DNA of 64,000 nt, taken from Candidatus Kapaibacterium sp. Lineage in GTDB: Bacteria; Bacteroidota; Ignavibacteria; Kapaibacteriales; UBA7675. The position numbers and the translations under genes are program-made. Location: NCBI GenBank assembly GCA_028284775.1, contig JANQRB010000025.1, forward strand, positions 62,001 through 126,000. Direction: 5' to 3'. The notes beneath the pieces are model-generated. The model was not told the DNA's origin. It ran no database searches and was given only the letters and a program-made list of their open reading frames with translations. Of this stretch, positions 1 through 9,395 are shown piece by piece (position 1 is the first letter of the stretch; each line of letters begins with the position of its first letter).

Positions 1-42
1 CTGCCCCTAGTCCCTTTCGCTGAGCTAAGATATTTCCCTGGC

Positions 43-3000
43 CTATTCCAGGACAATCACCAGGCGGCCGGCGCTTTCACCCTTAGCGGACTTAAGCACA
101 ATTGTATACGTGCCCGCCGGCCAGCCGACGGTATTTACCTGGTGCAGCTTCGCAGATCCGGGAGAATCGAAAGCCGCGGAGTAGATTAGCTGGCCAAGAG
201 CGTTCGACACGCTGAGCGTTAGATTGTCATCCGCCGGCGCCGAGCGAATGTTAAGCATACTGCCGCGTTGAACGGGATTAGGAAACACCTCCAGCGATTC
301 GCCGACCGAAGCGGAAAGGTCGACATCAGTCGTCCGGCGCACGGGCAGGTGGTCGTTCTCGGCCCCGTCGACCAGATTGCCGGACTCTGCATTGGCAGTG
401 GTGAGTTGCGCGGGCAAAGAGCTGCAGACAAGTTCGTCGCCCGGCGCATCGGCAACCTGCGTTGCCACGGGGTCGTCAATCAGTACCGGCGCCACATTAA
501 CGGTCAGGCTGTTTGCCGAGGCCGTGTTCGCAATTTCGACCGGCAAAGCCGGGTTTTCGTAGCAGCCGCTGATCAGATTGCAATCGGTTTTAACAAGATA
601 GCCCTGGTCGTTAAACGCCGCGCGCTGTTTCAGGCCGGCAAAGGCGAAACCACCATCGGACGTCAACGATACTTCAAAGCCGTCGTCCGTATTAAGACCG
701 CCATAGTATCTCCCCGCCTCGACAAGTCCGGTCAGATCGGTTTTGACGGACCAGATTTTGCCGCCGCTCTGGCCGGTAACGATAAAGCCGAGGTCGGTGC
801 TCTGGCGAACTGACAGAGCTTCATCCGAAGCTGTCCGGAACAGAACATTCGACCATTGGACGATTCCGAGTTCGTCGGTACAGATCATCAGGTAGTCATT
901 GCCTGCCTTGCCAGCCATGATATAGCCGCTTTTAATGCATCCCAGGCCGAACATCTGCTGAACGCACCATGCGCGGTTGGCCAAGGAAAGAGTACTCACA
1001 ACGCTGTAGTTATTGCCCCATTGAACGGCGCCGGCCGCGTCAATTTTAAACATAAACGAGGTTTCGCCGGAAACGCCCGACACCCCGCAGATTACGAAGC
1101 CGTCGTCCTGGGATCCATCGCCGTCATCATCCGTTTGTTGAATGTAAAAGCCGTTCAGGGAATGAGACGTCAGTGAATACCAGTTGGCCCAACGTGTACT
1201 GAGGTTAGCATTGAGACGTACAATCAGTGTTTGCGCGGGAGTGCCGCCATGACCGACACAGATATAGCCGTCGGGCTGGCCGGATTGATCCCGACACTCT
1301 TGTCCGCGCCACATTTCGTTGGCCGGCGTCGTTGTTAAAATCACTGAATTGGGCGTGAGACCGCTGGCATCCGTTTTAATGACATAGCCGTTGTTAGGAC
1401 CGCGATAGTCGGTGTTGGCCGTAATAAAGTACCCGCCGTCACTCGTTTGCACGACCGATTCGGCATAGTCGGTTGAAATGTCTTCGACCGCCCCGGGCCA
1501 ATAGTGTTTTTGCCAGACGACAGTACCCGCCGGATCGGTTTTCGTCGTGAAGACATCCCGGTTGTTGTTCAGACTGTAGCTGTCGGTGTATCCGCTAAGG
1601 ATGTAGCCATCGTCATTTGTCTGTTCAACAGAATGAAAGGCATCCGCCTCCACGCCGCCGTAATTGCGTTGAAACATTGGCCCGCCCGGGCATGTCATTG
1701 AAAAACACAGGGTATTCACGTCCGACGTCAGGACGGCATTGCCTGTGAAGTCTTCGATGCAGTTCAGCCGGGCGATCGACCAGCATGGGGATACCGGAGC
1801 CTCAGTCACGCCGAATTTGATCTTGGTGCCCGGCTCGGATGTTTCGTGACAGCCGCTCCGTCCCACTCCGTCCGTCTTAATCAGATAGAAATCATCGCTA
1901 CCGGCGCCGAAACTTTGTGTGACCGCGCCAATGACGAATCCGCCATCTTGTGTCTGCTGAATCGACCGGCCGATGTCTTCGCCGCCGCCGCCATAGGTGT
2001 AAGACCACTGATAAACGCCATTGGCATCGACGCTGACCGCATAAACATCGCCGAGACCGGCGCCAAAGCTGCGCGTGTTGCCGGCGACGACAAAATCGCC
2101 GTTTTGCGTTTGTGTCACGGAGTATCCATAGTCATCCGCCGCTCCGCCAAGGACCGTGTTCCAGCGTACCGTGCCGTTCGAATTGAGTCTCAGTACATAA
2201 ACATCGTATCCTCCCGAGCCAAAGCTGCGTGTTGAACCGCAGAGTATGAAGCCATCATTGCCAAAGGGGGCAGTTACTTCCTGAATATCATGCCCCAGGT
2301 CAGCCGAGCCGCCCCCATAGACGCGTGTCCATTGCAGGTTGCCGCTGCTGTTAAGTACACTTACAACGACGTCTTCCCGTCCGCTGCCGTAGGATCCGAT
2401 TTTCCCCGTCAGGACAAAACTGCCGCCCGTAATTTCACGCACAGCAAAGCTTTCGTCGATTTCGACAGCCGTCGAGGAAATCACCGTCGCCCAATCGAAA
2501 TTGCCGTCTTTATCCGTCGTCAGGATAAACAAGTTACCCAATGTCGTATTGCCGCTTGAATACGGTAAGCCGTAACTGGTCGTTCGCCCCGCAACGATGT
2601 ATCCTCCATTCGAGCGCTGCGCAACATAGTTGCCGTAATCGTCCCCGCCGCCGCCGAATACCTTACCCCAAAGGGGCGCGCCTTTCAGATCGGTGCGCAG
2701 TAAATAAACATCGTTCTTGCCGTCGGTCCCCTCGATGAATCCTGTCACGATATATCCATCAGGTTCGCCGTCAAGGTTATCGTCCGCTTCCTGTACGCAC
2801 CTGGCTGATTCATTCTGCACGCCGGCGCCGAACTGACGTCCCCATTGGAGATTGCCGTTGATGCCGAATTTCATCAGCCAGATAGTCTTATCAGCCGAAA
2901 TATCAGTCGTTCCAACCATGATATACCCGCCTTCCGCCGTCTGCCTGGCGTATTCGCCGACATCTGAGCTGCCGAATCCCATAGTCAACTGGAATTCTCT

Positions 3001-3105
3001 GGTTTGCGCCTCCACTGGACCGACGCTCGTCAGGCATATAAGTACTGTCAAAATGAATGATCTCGCAAGTGTTAAGCCTGCTGTTTGTGATTTAATGTTA
3101 AACAT
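43..3105 (-). CDS. T9SS-exported repeat-propeller protein (delta-60-like repeats)
   Basis: Predicted secreted or surface protein of about 1020 aa. An N-terminal signal peptide (about residues 1-34, ending near VEAQ) is followed by many 45-60 residue repeats with the pattern GGYI-(V/A)-G-T-x-S-(F/Y)-G, then D-V-Y-x-(I/L)-x-(L/T)-D-x-x-G and WxxxYGG, as in delta-60/beta-propeller families. The last 80 residues form a T9SS type-A sorting domain: VFPNPVQRGS, then LGQLIY, then AGTYTIVL and a final RLVIVLE. The start is taken at the ATG at 3105, which follows an AAGGAG-type site; a TTG one codon upstream is less likely. It is the last gene before the window edge and lies alone after a 1.7 kb gap. 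The repeats contain few charged catalytic-looking residues, so a binding or structural role is more likely than an enzymatic one; the ligand is unknown. Confidence 0.88.
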   Translation of the reverse strand: MFNIKSQTAGLTLARSFILTVLICLTSVGPVEAQTREFQLTMGFGSSDVGEYARQTAEGGYIMVGTTDISADKTIWLMKFGINGNLQWGRQFGAGVQNESARCVQEADDNLDGEPDGYIVTGFIEGTDGKNDVYLLRTDLKGAPLWGKVFGGGGDDYGNYVAQRSNGGYIVAGRTTSYGLPYSSGNTTLGNLFILTTDKDGNFDWATVISSTAVEIDESFAVREITGGSFVLTGKIGSYGSGREDVVVSVLNSSGNLQWTRVYGGGSADLGHDIQEVTAPFGNDGFILCGSTRSFGSGGYDVYVLRLNSNGTVRWNTVLGGAADDYGYSVTQTQNGDFVVAGNTRSFGAGLGDVYAVSVDANGVYQWSYTYGGGGEDIGRSIQQTQDGGFVIGAVTQSFGAGSDDFYLIKTDGVGRSGCHETSEPGTKIKFGVTEAPVSPCWSIARLNCIEDFTGNAVLTSDVNTLCFSMTCPGGPMFQRNYGGVEADAFHSVEQTNDDGYILSGYTDSYSLNNNRDVFTTKTDPAGTVVWQKHYWPGAVEDISTDYAESVVQTSDGGYFITANTDYRGPNNGYVIKTDASGLTPNSVILTTTPANEMWRGQECRDQSGQPDGYICVGHGGTPAQTLIVRLNANLSTRWANWYSLTSHSLNGFYIQQTDDDGDGSQDDGFVICGVSGVSGETSFMFKIDAAGAVQWGNNYSVVSTLSLANRAWCVQQMFGLGCIKSGYIMAGKAGNDYLMICTDELGIVQWSNVLFRTASDEALSVRQSTDLGFIVTGQSGGKIWSVKTDLTGLVEAGRYYGGLNTDDGFEVSLTSDGGFAFAGLKQRAAFNDQGYLVKTDCNLISGCYENPALPVEIANTASANSLTVNVAPVLIDDPVATQVADAPGDELVCSSLPAQLTTANAESGNLVDGAENDHLPVRRTTDVDLSASVGESLEVFPNPVQRGSMLNIRSAPADDNLTLSVSNALGQLIYSAAFDSPGSAKLHQVNTVGWPAGTYTIVLKSAKGESAGRLVIVLE

Positions 3106-4795
3106 CAACTCCAGCTCCTTCGATTAAATAAATTTGTGATTTGGAAAAGTTCGCGCAGTGAAACAATGAGTGCGTGATCAGCGCACAAGCAATGCATTAA
3201 TCCGATTCAATGTCTTGCATAGTCGCGTTTACAGATAATCAGCTACAAGTATTGCGCATGTGTCGGGCGCACATGTTGCACAGCAAATCAAGACTGTCCT
3301 ATACTTCTTCCGGCAAGCCAGCTTTCGGGACAGAATTCAAGGCATCCTATGACTTGCATTCCATTAAAAGCTGGCCGCCGATTCAAGGCGTTAAGATGTC
3401 CCGCTCCCGGGAAGCATCACTCAGTGAGCGCTTACAGGTCTATGAAAATGTCGTCAATTGCCGTTTCTCGCGGCAGCGATACCGGGATATTCGGAATGCA
3501 ATAAGCCTTTGTTCTGCGCGAGTCACTGTCCTGGGTTTCAGGCTTCGCAATCGTATTCACAACCGGAGTCGCCGCCGCCGCCCTGAAACTTGTCTCCACC
3601 CATTTGAGAATAAGTACAAAGCGGACGGCGGTTTCCCCGTCCCTTGGCATAGGAATTAAATGTTCTACAATTTTGAGTACTCTGCATCGACCGTATTGCA
3701 TCAGTATCCGCGCCTCTCATCCGCGGCCGGGCATTTGATGAATCCAGCTGGGATAAAGCCCAATGTGGTCTGTTATGATCAATTTTTGCATTGGTCCAAC
3801 TGACGTCACAGGCTGATGCCATGTTCCGTCTCGTAGTCCTTGAGTAGCATGCCTTGACGTCATCACCGCCGAGATGTAAATCGGCGATAGAATGTTGCAT
3901 CATAAAACAAGTTTACAATAAAGACACTTTATCATGCTTCAACGTCCGCTCTACTCCCATCTCTGCCGAACCGCGCAGGTCAGCTGGACCTTCAAATGCC
4001 CGAACTGGCGGCCCTTCCATCGTTCCGAAGATTTAATTCAAGGCAGCCCGCTCGGCAAGCCCACCTGCAAGCAGGCCTTGCTTTTGTGTACAATGTACTA
4101 ACTGTGATTCTGTTGTTAAATGTCGATTAAACTCTGCGTATCATTTGCCGCTACGTGGCAAATACTGCGTCAAGCGTTGAAGGGTGGAGACTATGTTTTG
4201 ACTATACGTTCAGTCTCAATCTGTAGCCAAGGGGGCAAATGCTACATAATGGCAGCGTACTGATTGACAGTTCGTGTATTGGAGTTCGTCTCTCGAGCTG
4301 GATTGTCTGATCTTTGACCACGCGTGACCTGATGGTCAATGGATGACACACGCGGTATTGGTGTCGAAATGCCAAGTTTCGTTTCCGATTGTCAGACCTC
4401 CAGCTAGAACCAATCAGTATCTGTCGCAAGAAGCCATGCTGTACGCTCATTGAAAAGGATGTTATTCTTAACGTGCTGATCCTCTATGCGAATGTGCGCA
4501 ATGAATGAGTGAACGCGCAATCGTGGTCGGCCTGTTGCAATGGGTCTACAAAGGCAAAAAGGATCAGGTGTAGCCCTTGCTCTACTCTTGCTTCCGATCG
4601 CGTCTGTTAATTTCCGGCAGCGGACAGGATTGCGCTTATAGTAAAGCCGGAGCGCATCCTACACCCAGGCGGCGAATGTTTGCAGAAAGCCACGACAAGT
4701 CCCAAGAGCTTGTTCACGATTGGCTGATCCGGCGGGCCGCAAGATAGACAACAAGGGACTGGTGAAGATCTTGCTTGAACGGAACAGAACTACCT
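3106..4795. other. 1.7 kb stretch without a convincing gene
   Basis: This stretch is A/T-richer than its neighbours and holds only short open frames on both strands that overlap one another and match no family I recognise. They include a 149-codon frame at 3210-3659 on plus and a 121-codon frame at 3538-3903 on minus, the latter ending in a Gly-rich, Cys-containing tail. Near 4510-4760 a few frames read like broken protein-coding sequence but are stopped within 20-40 codons. It carries the 5' region of the 43-3105 gene (site AAGGAG near 3115) and the 3' end of the histidine kinase operon. No tRNA or clear terminator was seen. Confidence 0.5.
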
Positions 4796-7738
4796 CTAAG
4801 TTCTCAGCAGAACTTCGACGCAGGTTCCGGGCTGTTCAGCATTGTCGGGATTATTCGTTCTGACGGTGACACTCAGTTTGCCCCGGCCGATTCGTTCAAA
4901 GACTTCCATCCTCTGTTCCGTAAGCGACATTCCCTGCGATTCATGATGAATATTGTGTTTCGATTTCATTGCCTGACTGTTGGCCATACCGATGCCGTCA
5001 TCACAGATTCGGATGATAATGTTATTGTCAGCCTGAGATTTGACTTCGACCGATACCGTACCGCTGCCCTTAAGCGGCGTAATGCCATGCCAGATGGCAT
5101 TTTCCGCGAAAGGTTGAATAATCATCGGCGGTACATTAACCGAATCAATTTCCAGGTCGGCTTCGACGCTCAGAGTCCAGTTAAGCTTATCTTCCAGACG
5201 CATTTCTTCCAGCTTCAGGTAAAGCTCGAGACGGCGTAGTTCTTCTTCAAGCGTGATACTGTCTTTACGGGCGTCCTGCAGCACCAGGCGAATAAAATAG
5301 GCGAAGCGGGACAGAAATATATTGGCGTCGAATTCCGACTCGCGGTCATTCAGGTAAAATTGAATCGAATTGAGCGAGTTAAAGAGAAAGTGTGGGTTTA
5401 TCGAAGAGTTAAGTGCCTGTTGCTCGAGCTTAAGCATTTTATTGCGGGTTTCCAGCTTCGCCAGCTCACGCTTTTTGATTTTGTTGCTACGATATTTATG
5501 GATGCCGAAGGCGATTCCCAGGATCGAACCGGCCAGCAGAACCCGAAACCACCAGGATTGCCAGAAAGGCGGCAACACCACTACCTTGACTGTTGCGGGT
5601 GTTGGCGACCAGCCGGCTCCGTCGCTGCGGGCGCGAACGGCAAACTGATAACTCCCGGCATTCAGATGCTGATAATTTACCGACCAATCGCGGGTCGGTC
5701 GCCAGTTCTCATCGAGCGGAATCAACTTATACTCAAATTCCAAACCTTCGGGAAAAGCAAATGCGATACCGGCGTAGTTGATCGTTAGATTTGTAAAATT
5801 GGGCTCCAGGGTCAATTCCCGGGGGTCGTAAACTTTTTGATCGTCGAATTCAACGTTTGAGATATATACGGCCGACGCTGATTTTTCCTCAGCCGCTTCA
5901 TCTTCGATCGTAAGTCTCGTCAATCCCTTAGCTGTCCCAACCCATAATTTGTGCCGGCGATCAACTAACAAAGTTCGCACTTCGTCGCCGACGAGTCCCC
6001 GGTCGGTATTGAATATTCGGATTCCCCGTGAAGAGATCCGGCTGAGACCATTGATCGTGCCGATCCAGATATTGCCGTAGGAATCGGAGGCAAGCGACGT
6101 ACAGTACTGATGACTCAGCCCTTCCTCCGGTGTTATCTCTTCGATGCGGCCGTCAGACAGTTTGGCGGCGCCTTCACTTGTCGCGAACCAGATTGCTCCG
6201 TCCAGGCCTTCACAGACGTCACGAACATTGTTGCCCGGCAAACCGTCTTTGGTGGAGAACTGCCTGGATTCGCCGTCCCGAAAACGAAAAGCGCCTAACT
6301 TAGATGCAACCCAAACATCGCCGTTGCTGTGCCGAATCATCGCATTGGCTGTGGCGAGGTCCATAGAATGTTTATCAATTTCTAAAATAAATTCGCCATT
6401 GACATAGCGGCCGATACCCTCGTGAAAGTCGGTGTAAACGATACCCTCACGGTCGGTGTAAAGTAATTTACCCATCGAATTCACGTAGCGGTATTTTTGC
6501 TGGTTGGGCCCGATTTCAATTAGGAGGTTCGGCAGCATCAGCGTGAATATGCGATCACTACTGTCCACGGTACTACTGTGAATATGTTCAAGCGGATGGT
6601 GCTCATTGTCTTTTTTGGCGACAGCGAGATCCATGCGGTACAGTGAATCCCCTTCTACTACGGTGACGCCGTCAAAAGTTGAGACGAAAATTCGGCCATT
6701 GTGGTCTTCATCCAGATCATGGACATAGTTATTCGACAGGCCATTATCAATCGTGAAGTTGCTGATATGCCAGTCGAACAGACAAAAGACGCCCGATCCG
6801 AACGTAGCAAACCAGGTGTTGCCTTCCCGGTCGGTCAGGATGTCATTAACAACGATATTGCTCAGGCCGGCGCGCTGTTTAAGATTCACGAGAGAATCCT
6901 GGGCAGTGACAAGACCGATACCATCGCCGCTGGCCGTAAACCAGATGTTGCCGCGCCAATCCGGATGAATAACAACCGGCACGCGATCGTTTAATGCTGC
7001 ACCCCGAATTAAGGTCGTGTCACCATTCCCGGCAATACCTAAGAGGGCTGACTCAAGACCTATCCACAGAGTGCCGTTTCCATCTTCATTGATACCCAGG
7101 GAATTCCGGTCGAGCAAGTGTCCGCGGGCTCCGCGAGTTATGTGCCCGTCTTTAAACGTGAATACGCCTGAATTGGAGCTGATGTAAAGGCTTCCGTCCC
7201 TTGAAGCGCAAAATCGACCGATGCGCAGTGAATTATCGATCAGCTCTTGCGGTAGTGGATATTCAAAATGCCGCACGCTATCGTTGACAATTGCAAATAG
7301 CGTCTTTGAAGTGTAACCGGTTCCGAATATGCGATCCGAGCGGTCTATGGACATAAAGCTGAGAGTATTAAGAATTTTTCCGTCGCGGGCATAGTACTCC
7401 GTAAACTGTCCCTGGAAGTAGTTGTGCAGCCTGCCATCATAGGTATTGACCCACAGGCGTCCATCGCTCGATTCGAACAGCCCCAGGCATTGCTGCGACT
7501 GTACTTCCGGGTAGCTTTCGAATTGCTCGAATCGTTTGCCGTCGAAACGACAGATGCCATGTTCGGTTCCAAACCAGATATAGCCGAGGCGGTCCTGAAA
7601 AACACGAAATACATTCGAATGCGGCAGGCCGTCTTTAACGGTATAGTGACGCATCGGTATCTGCTGCGTCCGAGTGGGAGCGGGCAGCATAAGGCAAAGC
7701 AGTAAAACACAAATGACTATCCGGAACAGGACTTTCAC
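4796..7738 (-). CDS. Two-component sensor histidine kinase, Reg_prop propeller plus LytS-type kinase
   Basis: Membrane sensor kinase of 980 aa. A signal sequence (1-24) is followed by a long periplasmic sensor of two-component-regulator-propeller repeats (about 30-620, with the recurring phrases DGLPxNxV and GxIWFGT), a Y_Y_Y Ig-like domain (about 650-720) and one transmembrane helix (about 729-747). A short coiled coil then leads into a LytS/YehU-type kinase with NPHFLFN (phosphoacceptor His about 783), N-box PFAEN (876-880) and DDGIG (913-917). The kinase passes phosphate to a response regulator; here that is surely the upstream LytTR protein, whose stop codon overlaps this GTG start by 4 nt (GTGA). 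Propeller sensors in Bacteroidota often sense glycans or cell-surface cues, but the ligand cannot be read from the sequence. Confidence 0.93.
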   Translation of the reverse strand: MKVLFRIVICVLLLCLMLPAPTRTQQIPMRHYTVKDGLPHSNVFRVFQDRLGYIWFGTEHGICRFDGKRFEQFESYPEVQSQQCLGLFESSDGRLWVNTYDGRLHNYFQGQFTEYYARDGKILNTLSFMSIDRSDRIFGTGYTSKTLFAIVNDSVRHFEYPLPQELIDNSLRIGRFCASRDGSLYISSNSGVFTFKDGHITRGARGHLLDRNSLGINEDGNGTLWIGLESALLGIAGNGDTTLIRGAALNDRVPVVIHPDWRGNIWFTASGDGIGLVTAQDSLVNLKQRAGLSNIVVNDILTDREGNTWFATFGSGVFCLFDWHISNFTIDNGLSNNYVHDLDEDHNGRIFVSTFDGVTVVEGDSLYRMDLAVAKKDNEHHPLEHIHSSTVDSSDRIFTLMLPNLLIEIGPNQQKYRYVNSMGKLLYTDREGIVYTDFHEGIGRYVNGEFILEIDKHSMDLATANAMIRHSNGDVWVASKLGAFRFRDGESRQFSTKDGLPGNNVRDVCEGLDGAIWFATSEGAAKLSDGRIEEITPEEGLSHQYCTSLASDSYGNIWIGTINGLSRISSRGIRIFNTDRGLVGDEVRTLLVDRRHKLWVGTAKGLTRLTIEDEAAEEKSASAVYISNVEFDDQKVYDPRELTLEPNFTNLTINYAGIAFAFPEGLEFEYKLIPLDENWRPTRDWSVNYQHLNAGSYQFAVRARSDGAGWSPTPATVKVVVLPPFWQSWWFRVLLAGSILGIAFGIHKYRSNKIKKRELAKLETRNKMLKLEQQALNSSINPHFLFNSLNSIQFYLNDRESEFDANIFLSRFAYFIRLVLQDARKDSITLEEELRRLELYLKLEEMRLEDKLNWTLSVEADLEIDSVNVPPMIIQPFAENAIWHGITPLKGSGTVSVEVKSQADNNIIIRICDDGIGMANSQAMKSKHNIHHESQGMSLTEQRMEVFERIGRGKLSVTVRTNNPDNAEQPGTCVEVLLRT

Positions 7739-8544
7739 GAAATATTGCCCGAGTGCGTACTGGAGGCGAAAGCTTCGATGTGCTGCAAAAACTCTTTACT
7801 GCGGCGCGACGACACTTGCAGCTTATGACCGTTACTCATGCATACCGCGCCTCCGCGCGCGAAAAAGTACTCTTTAACATGTTGTAGATTGATCAGAAAA
7901 GACTTGTGAATCCGGTAGAAGATGTCGCCGCTTAAAATCTCCTCGAATTCCTTTAAGGTTCTGCTAATGGTCACCTTGGCGCCATCGTCCAGAAAGACCG
8001 TCGAGTAGTTACTCTCGGCCTGCAAATACACAATTTCACTGATACGCACGATTTTGATGCTGCGCGGCATGTGGAGTATGATGCGTTCGTAGGAACCGCG
8101 GGCCTTCAGGTTTTCCAGCAGAAGCTGCGTCTGCTCGCCGCGAAGCGACTCACCCGCCTCCTGCTCGCTGTCCGGCCGCTCATGAATCGACTGCAGCTTT
8201 TTGACGGCGCGTTTGAGCTCGAAAATATCGACGGGCTTCAGGAGATAATCGACGGCGGACGATTTGATTGCCCGCAGCGCATATTCATTGTAGGCCGTGA
8301 CAAAAACAACGGAAAACTCCCGTTCCGTAAAAAATTCCAGGAAATCGAAGCCATTGTGGATCGGCATATTGATATCCAGGAATACCACATCCGGCTGGTG
8401 GCGCTCCACCATCTGGCGTCCGGCGACAGCCGAGTCCGCCGTAGCTTCGACCTGAATTTCCGGGCAGTTGTTTTCAAGCAGTTTGTGGAGATTTTTGCGG
8501 CCTTTCGCCTCATCGTCAATAATAATCGCACGCAATTTTTTCAT
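7735..8544 (-). CDS. LytTR-family response regulator
   Basis: DNA-binding response regulator of about 269 aa, partner of the downstream kinase. The receiver domain starts at MKKLRAIIIDDE, with the acidic pair in IIIDDE, phosphoacceptor Asp in FLDINMP (about residue 57) and conserved Lys in LLKPVD (about 103). A linker leads to a C-terminal LytTR domain (about 160-258) with the usual YLQAESNYS and FYRIHKSFLINL motifs. I place the start at the ATG at 8544 because the receiver fold begins there; an in-frame TTG at 8589 would add 15 residues unlike the family. LytTR proteins bind paired direct repeats and usually control a few nearby targets. It lies between the kinase and the 9.4-32.8 kb giant-protein cluster, so regulation of that cluster is possible but unproven. 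Confidence 0.94.
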   Translation of the reverse strand: MKKLRAIIIDDEAKGRKNLHKLLENNCPEIQVEATADSAVAGRQMVERHQPDVVFLDINMPIHNGFDFLEFFTEREFSVVFVTAYNEYALRAIKSSAVDYLLKPVDIFELKRAVKKLQSIHERPDSEQEAGESLRGEQTQLLLENLKARGSYERIILHMPRSIKIVRISEIVYLQAESNYSTVFLDDGAKVTISRTLKEFEEILSGDIFYRIHKSFLINLQHVKEYFFARGGAVCMSNGHKLQVSSRRSKEFLQHIEAFASSTHSGNIS

Positions 8545-9395
8545 TGCCGGCCAACCGAATTCGTGAAGGATAAAACCCCGGGGATGCAATCCTCAGCCAC
8601 GGAAGACAGGCCGGTTTCCGCCTACACGCAACTTCGAATTATAACATGTTATCTGCTACAGGCCGCAAAATACGCGCATCAGGCAATCTGACAATAAAAT
8701 ATTCTCAACGCCAATAGTTAGTGTGTGAACGTGCGTGATGGGCAGGCAAACGCAGGAGGAAGACGAAGGAGCGATTGGGGGAAAATTCACGGTTTTGTAG
8801 CCGAGGACGACTGTTTACCAGATTGCGTACTTGCAATTTTGATGACGTGGACTTGTAAAAATGTATCTGGTTTCTAGGCCAGATGGCCGCATTCTACTTA
8901 TCTAATAGTCACCAACTAATACTTCGTTTGGTCACTCATTGGGTCCAAAAAAGTGACTTCGATGTTTGCTGACCAGTGTGAAAGCCTGAGTGTTCTGTCT
9001 ACTTCTTGATGAAAACGCTCCAGATAAGCCAAAGTAAACTCTTGTGTGAACTCTGCCGAATAAATTTCTTTCTCAAAGGTGTAAACAATTCATGGTCAAT
9101 TGTCCATTCGCGTGTGCTGATATCTACCGGGTACTTGCTAGGACCTCACTACAGGTTGTGTTGGGTGATCCATCATACTGCTAGCTAATTAATGTAAAAT
9201 ACTGCTGAGGAGATTGTTCCTCCTATTCCCTAAAAGATCCAAACTGACTAACCCACAGTTGATCTCTTGGTAAAAGTAGAGAAATTTCATTGTAAAGAAA
9301 CAGATCAAAACAAGGTCAAAGTGCGCTCGAATTAATTGGCCTGCTGCAAGTTTCGGTTGTTGAAACATATTTACATTTTGTTCTAAGAGAGATCT
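8545..9395. other. A/T-rich intergenic region downstream of the RHS gene
   Basis: About 850 bases separate the end of the RHS-core gene from the response regulator. The part from 8690 to 9395 is clearly richer in A and T than the RHS core. It holds no open frame longer than about 60 codons, so no immunity-type gene follows the RHS tip. A perfect 12-base palindrome (ATAACATGTTAT) lies at 8641-8652, about 95 bases upstream of the response-regulator start, and an imperfect hairpin (ATCTGG...CCAGAT) at about 8865-8884. Either could be regulatory, but both are within what chance allows. Confidence 0.5.

Noticed and set aside
3210..3659. 149-codon plus-strand frame in the left gap
   Set aside because: Its frame overlaps two other frames on minus, has no motif and Arg-rich random composition.
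8641..8652. 12-base perfect palindrome upstream of the response regulator as an operator
   Set aside because: A 12-base palindrome is expected by chance many times in 64 kb and there is no second copy near.
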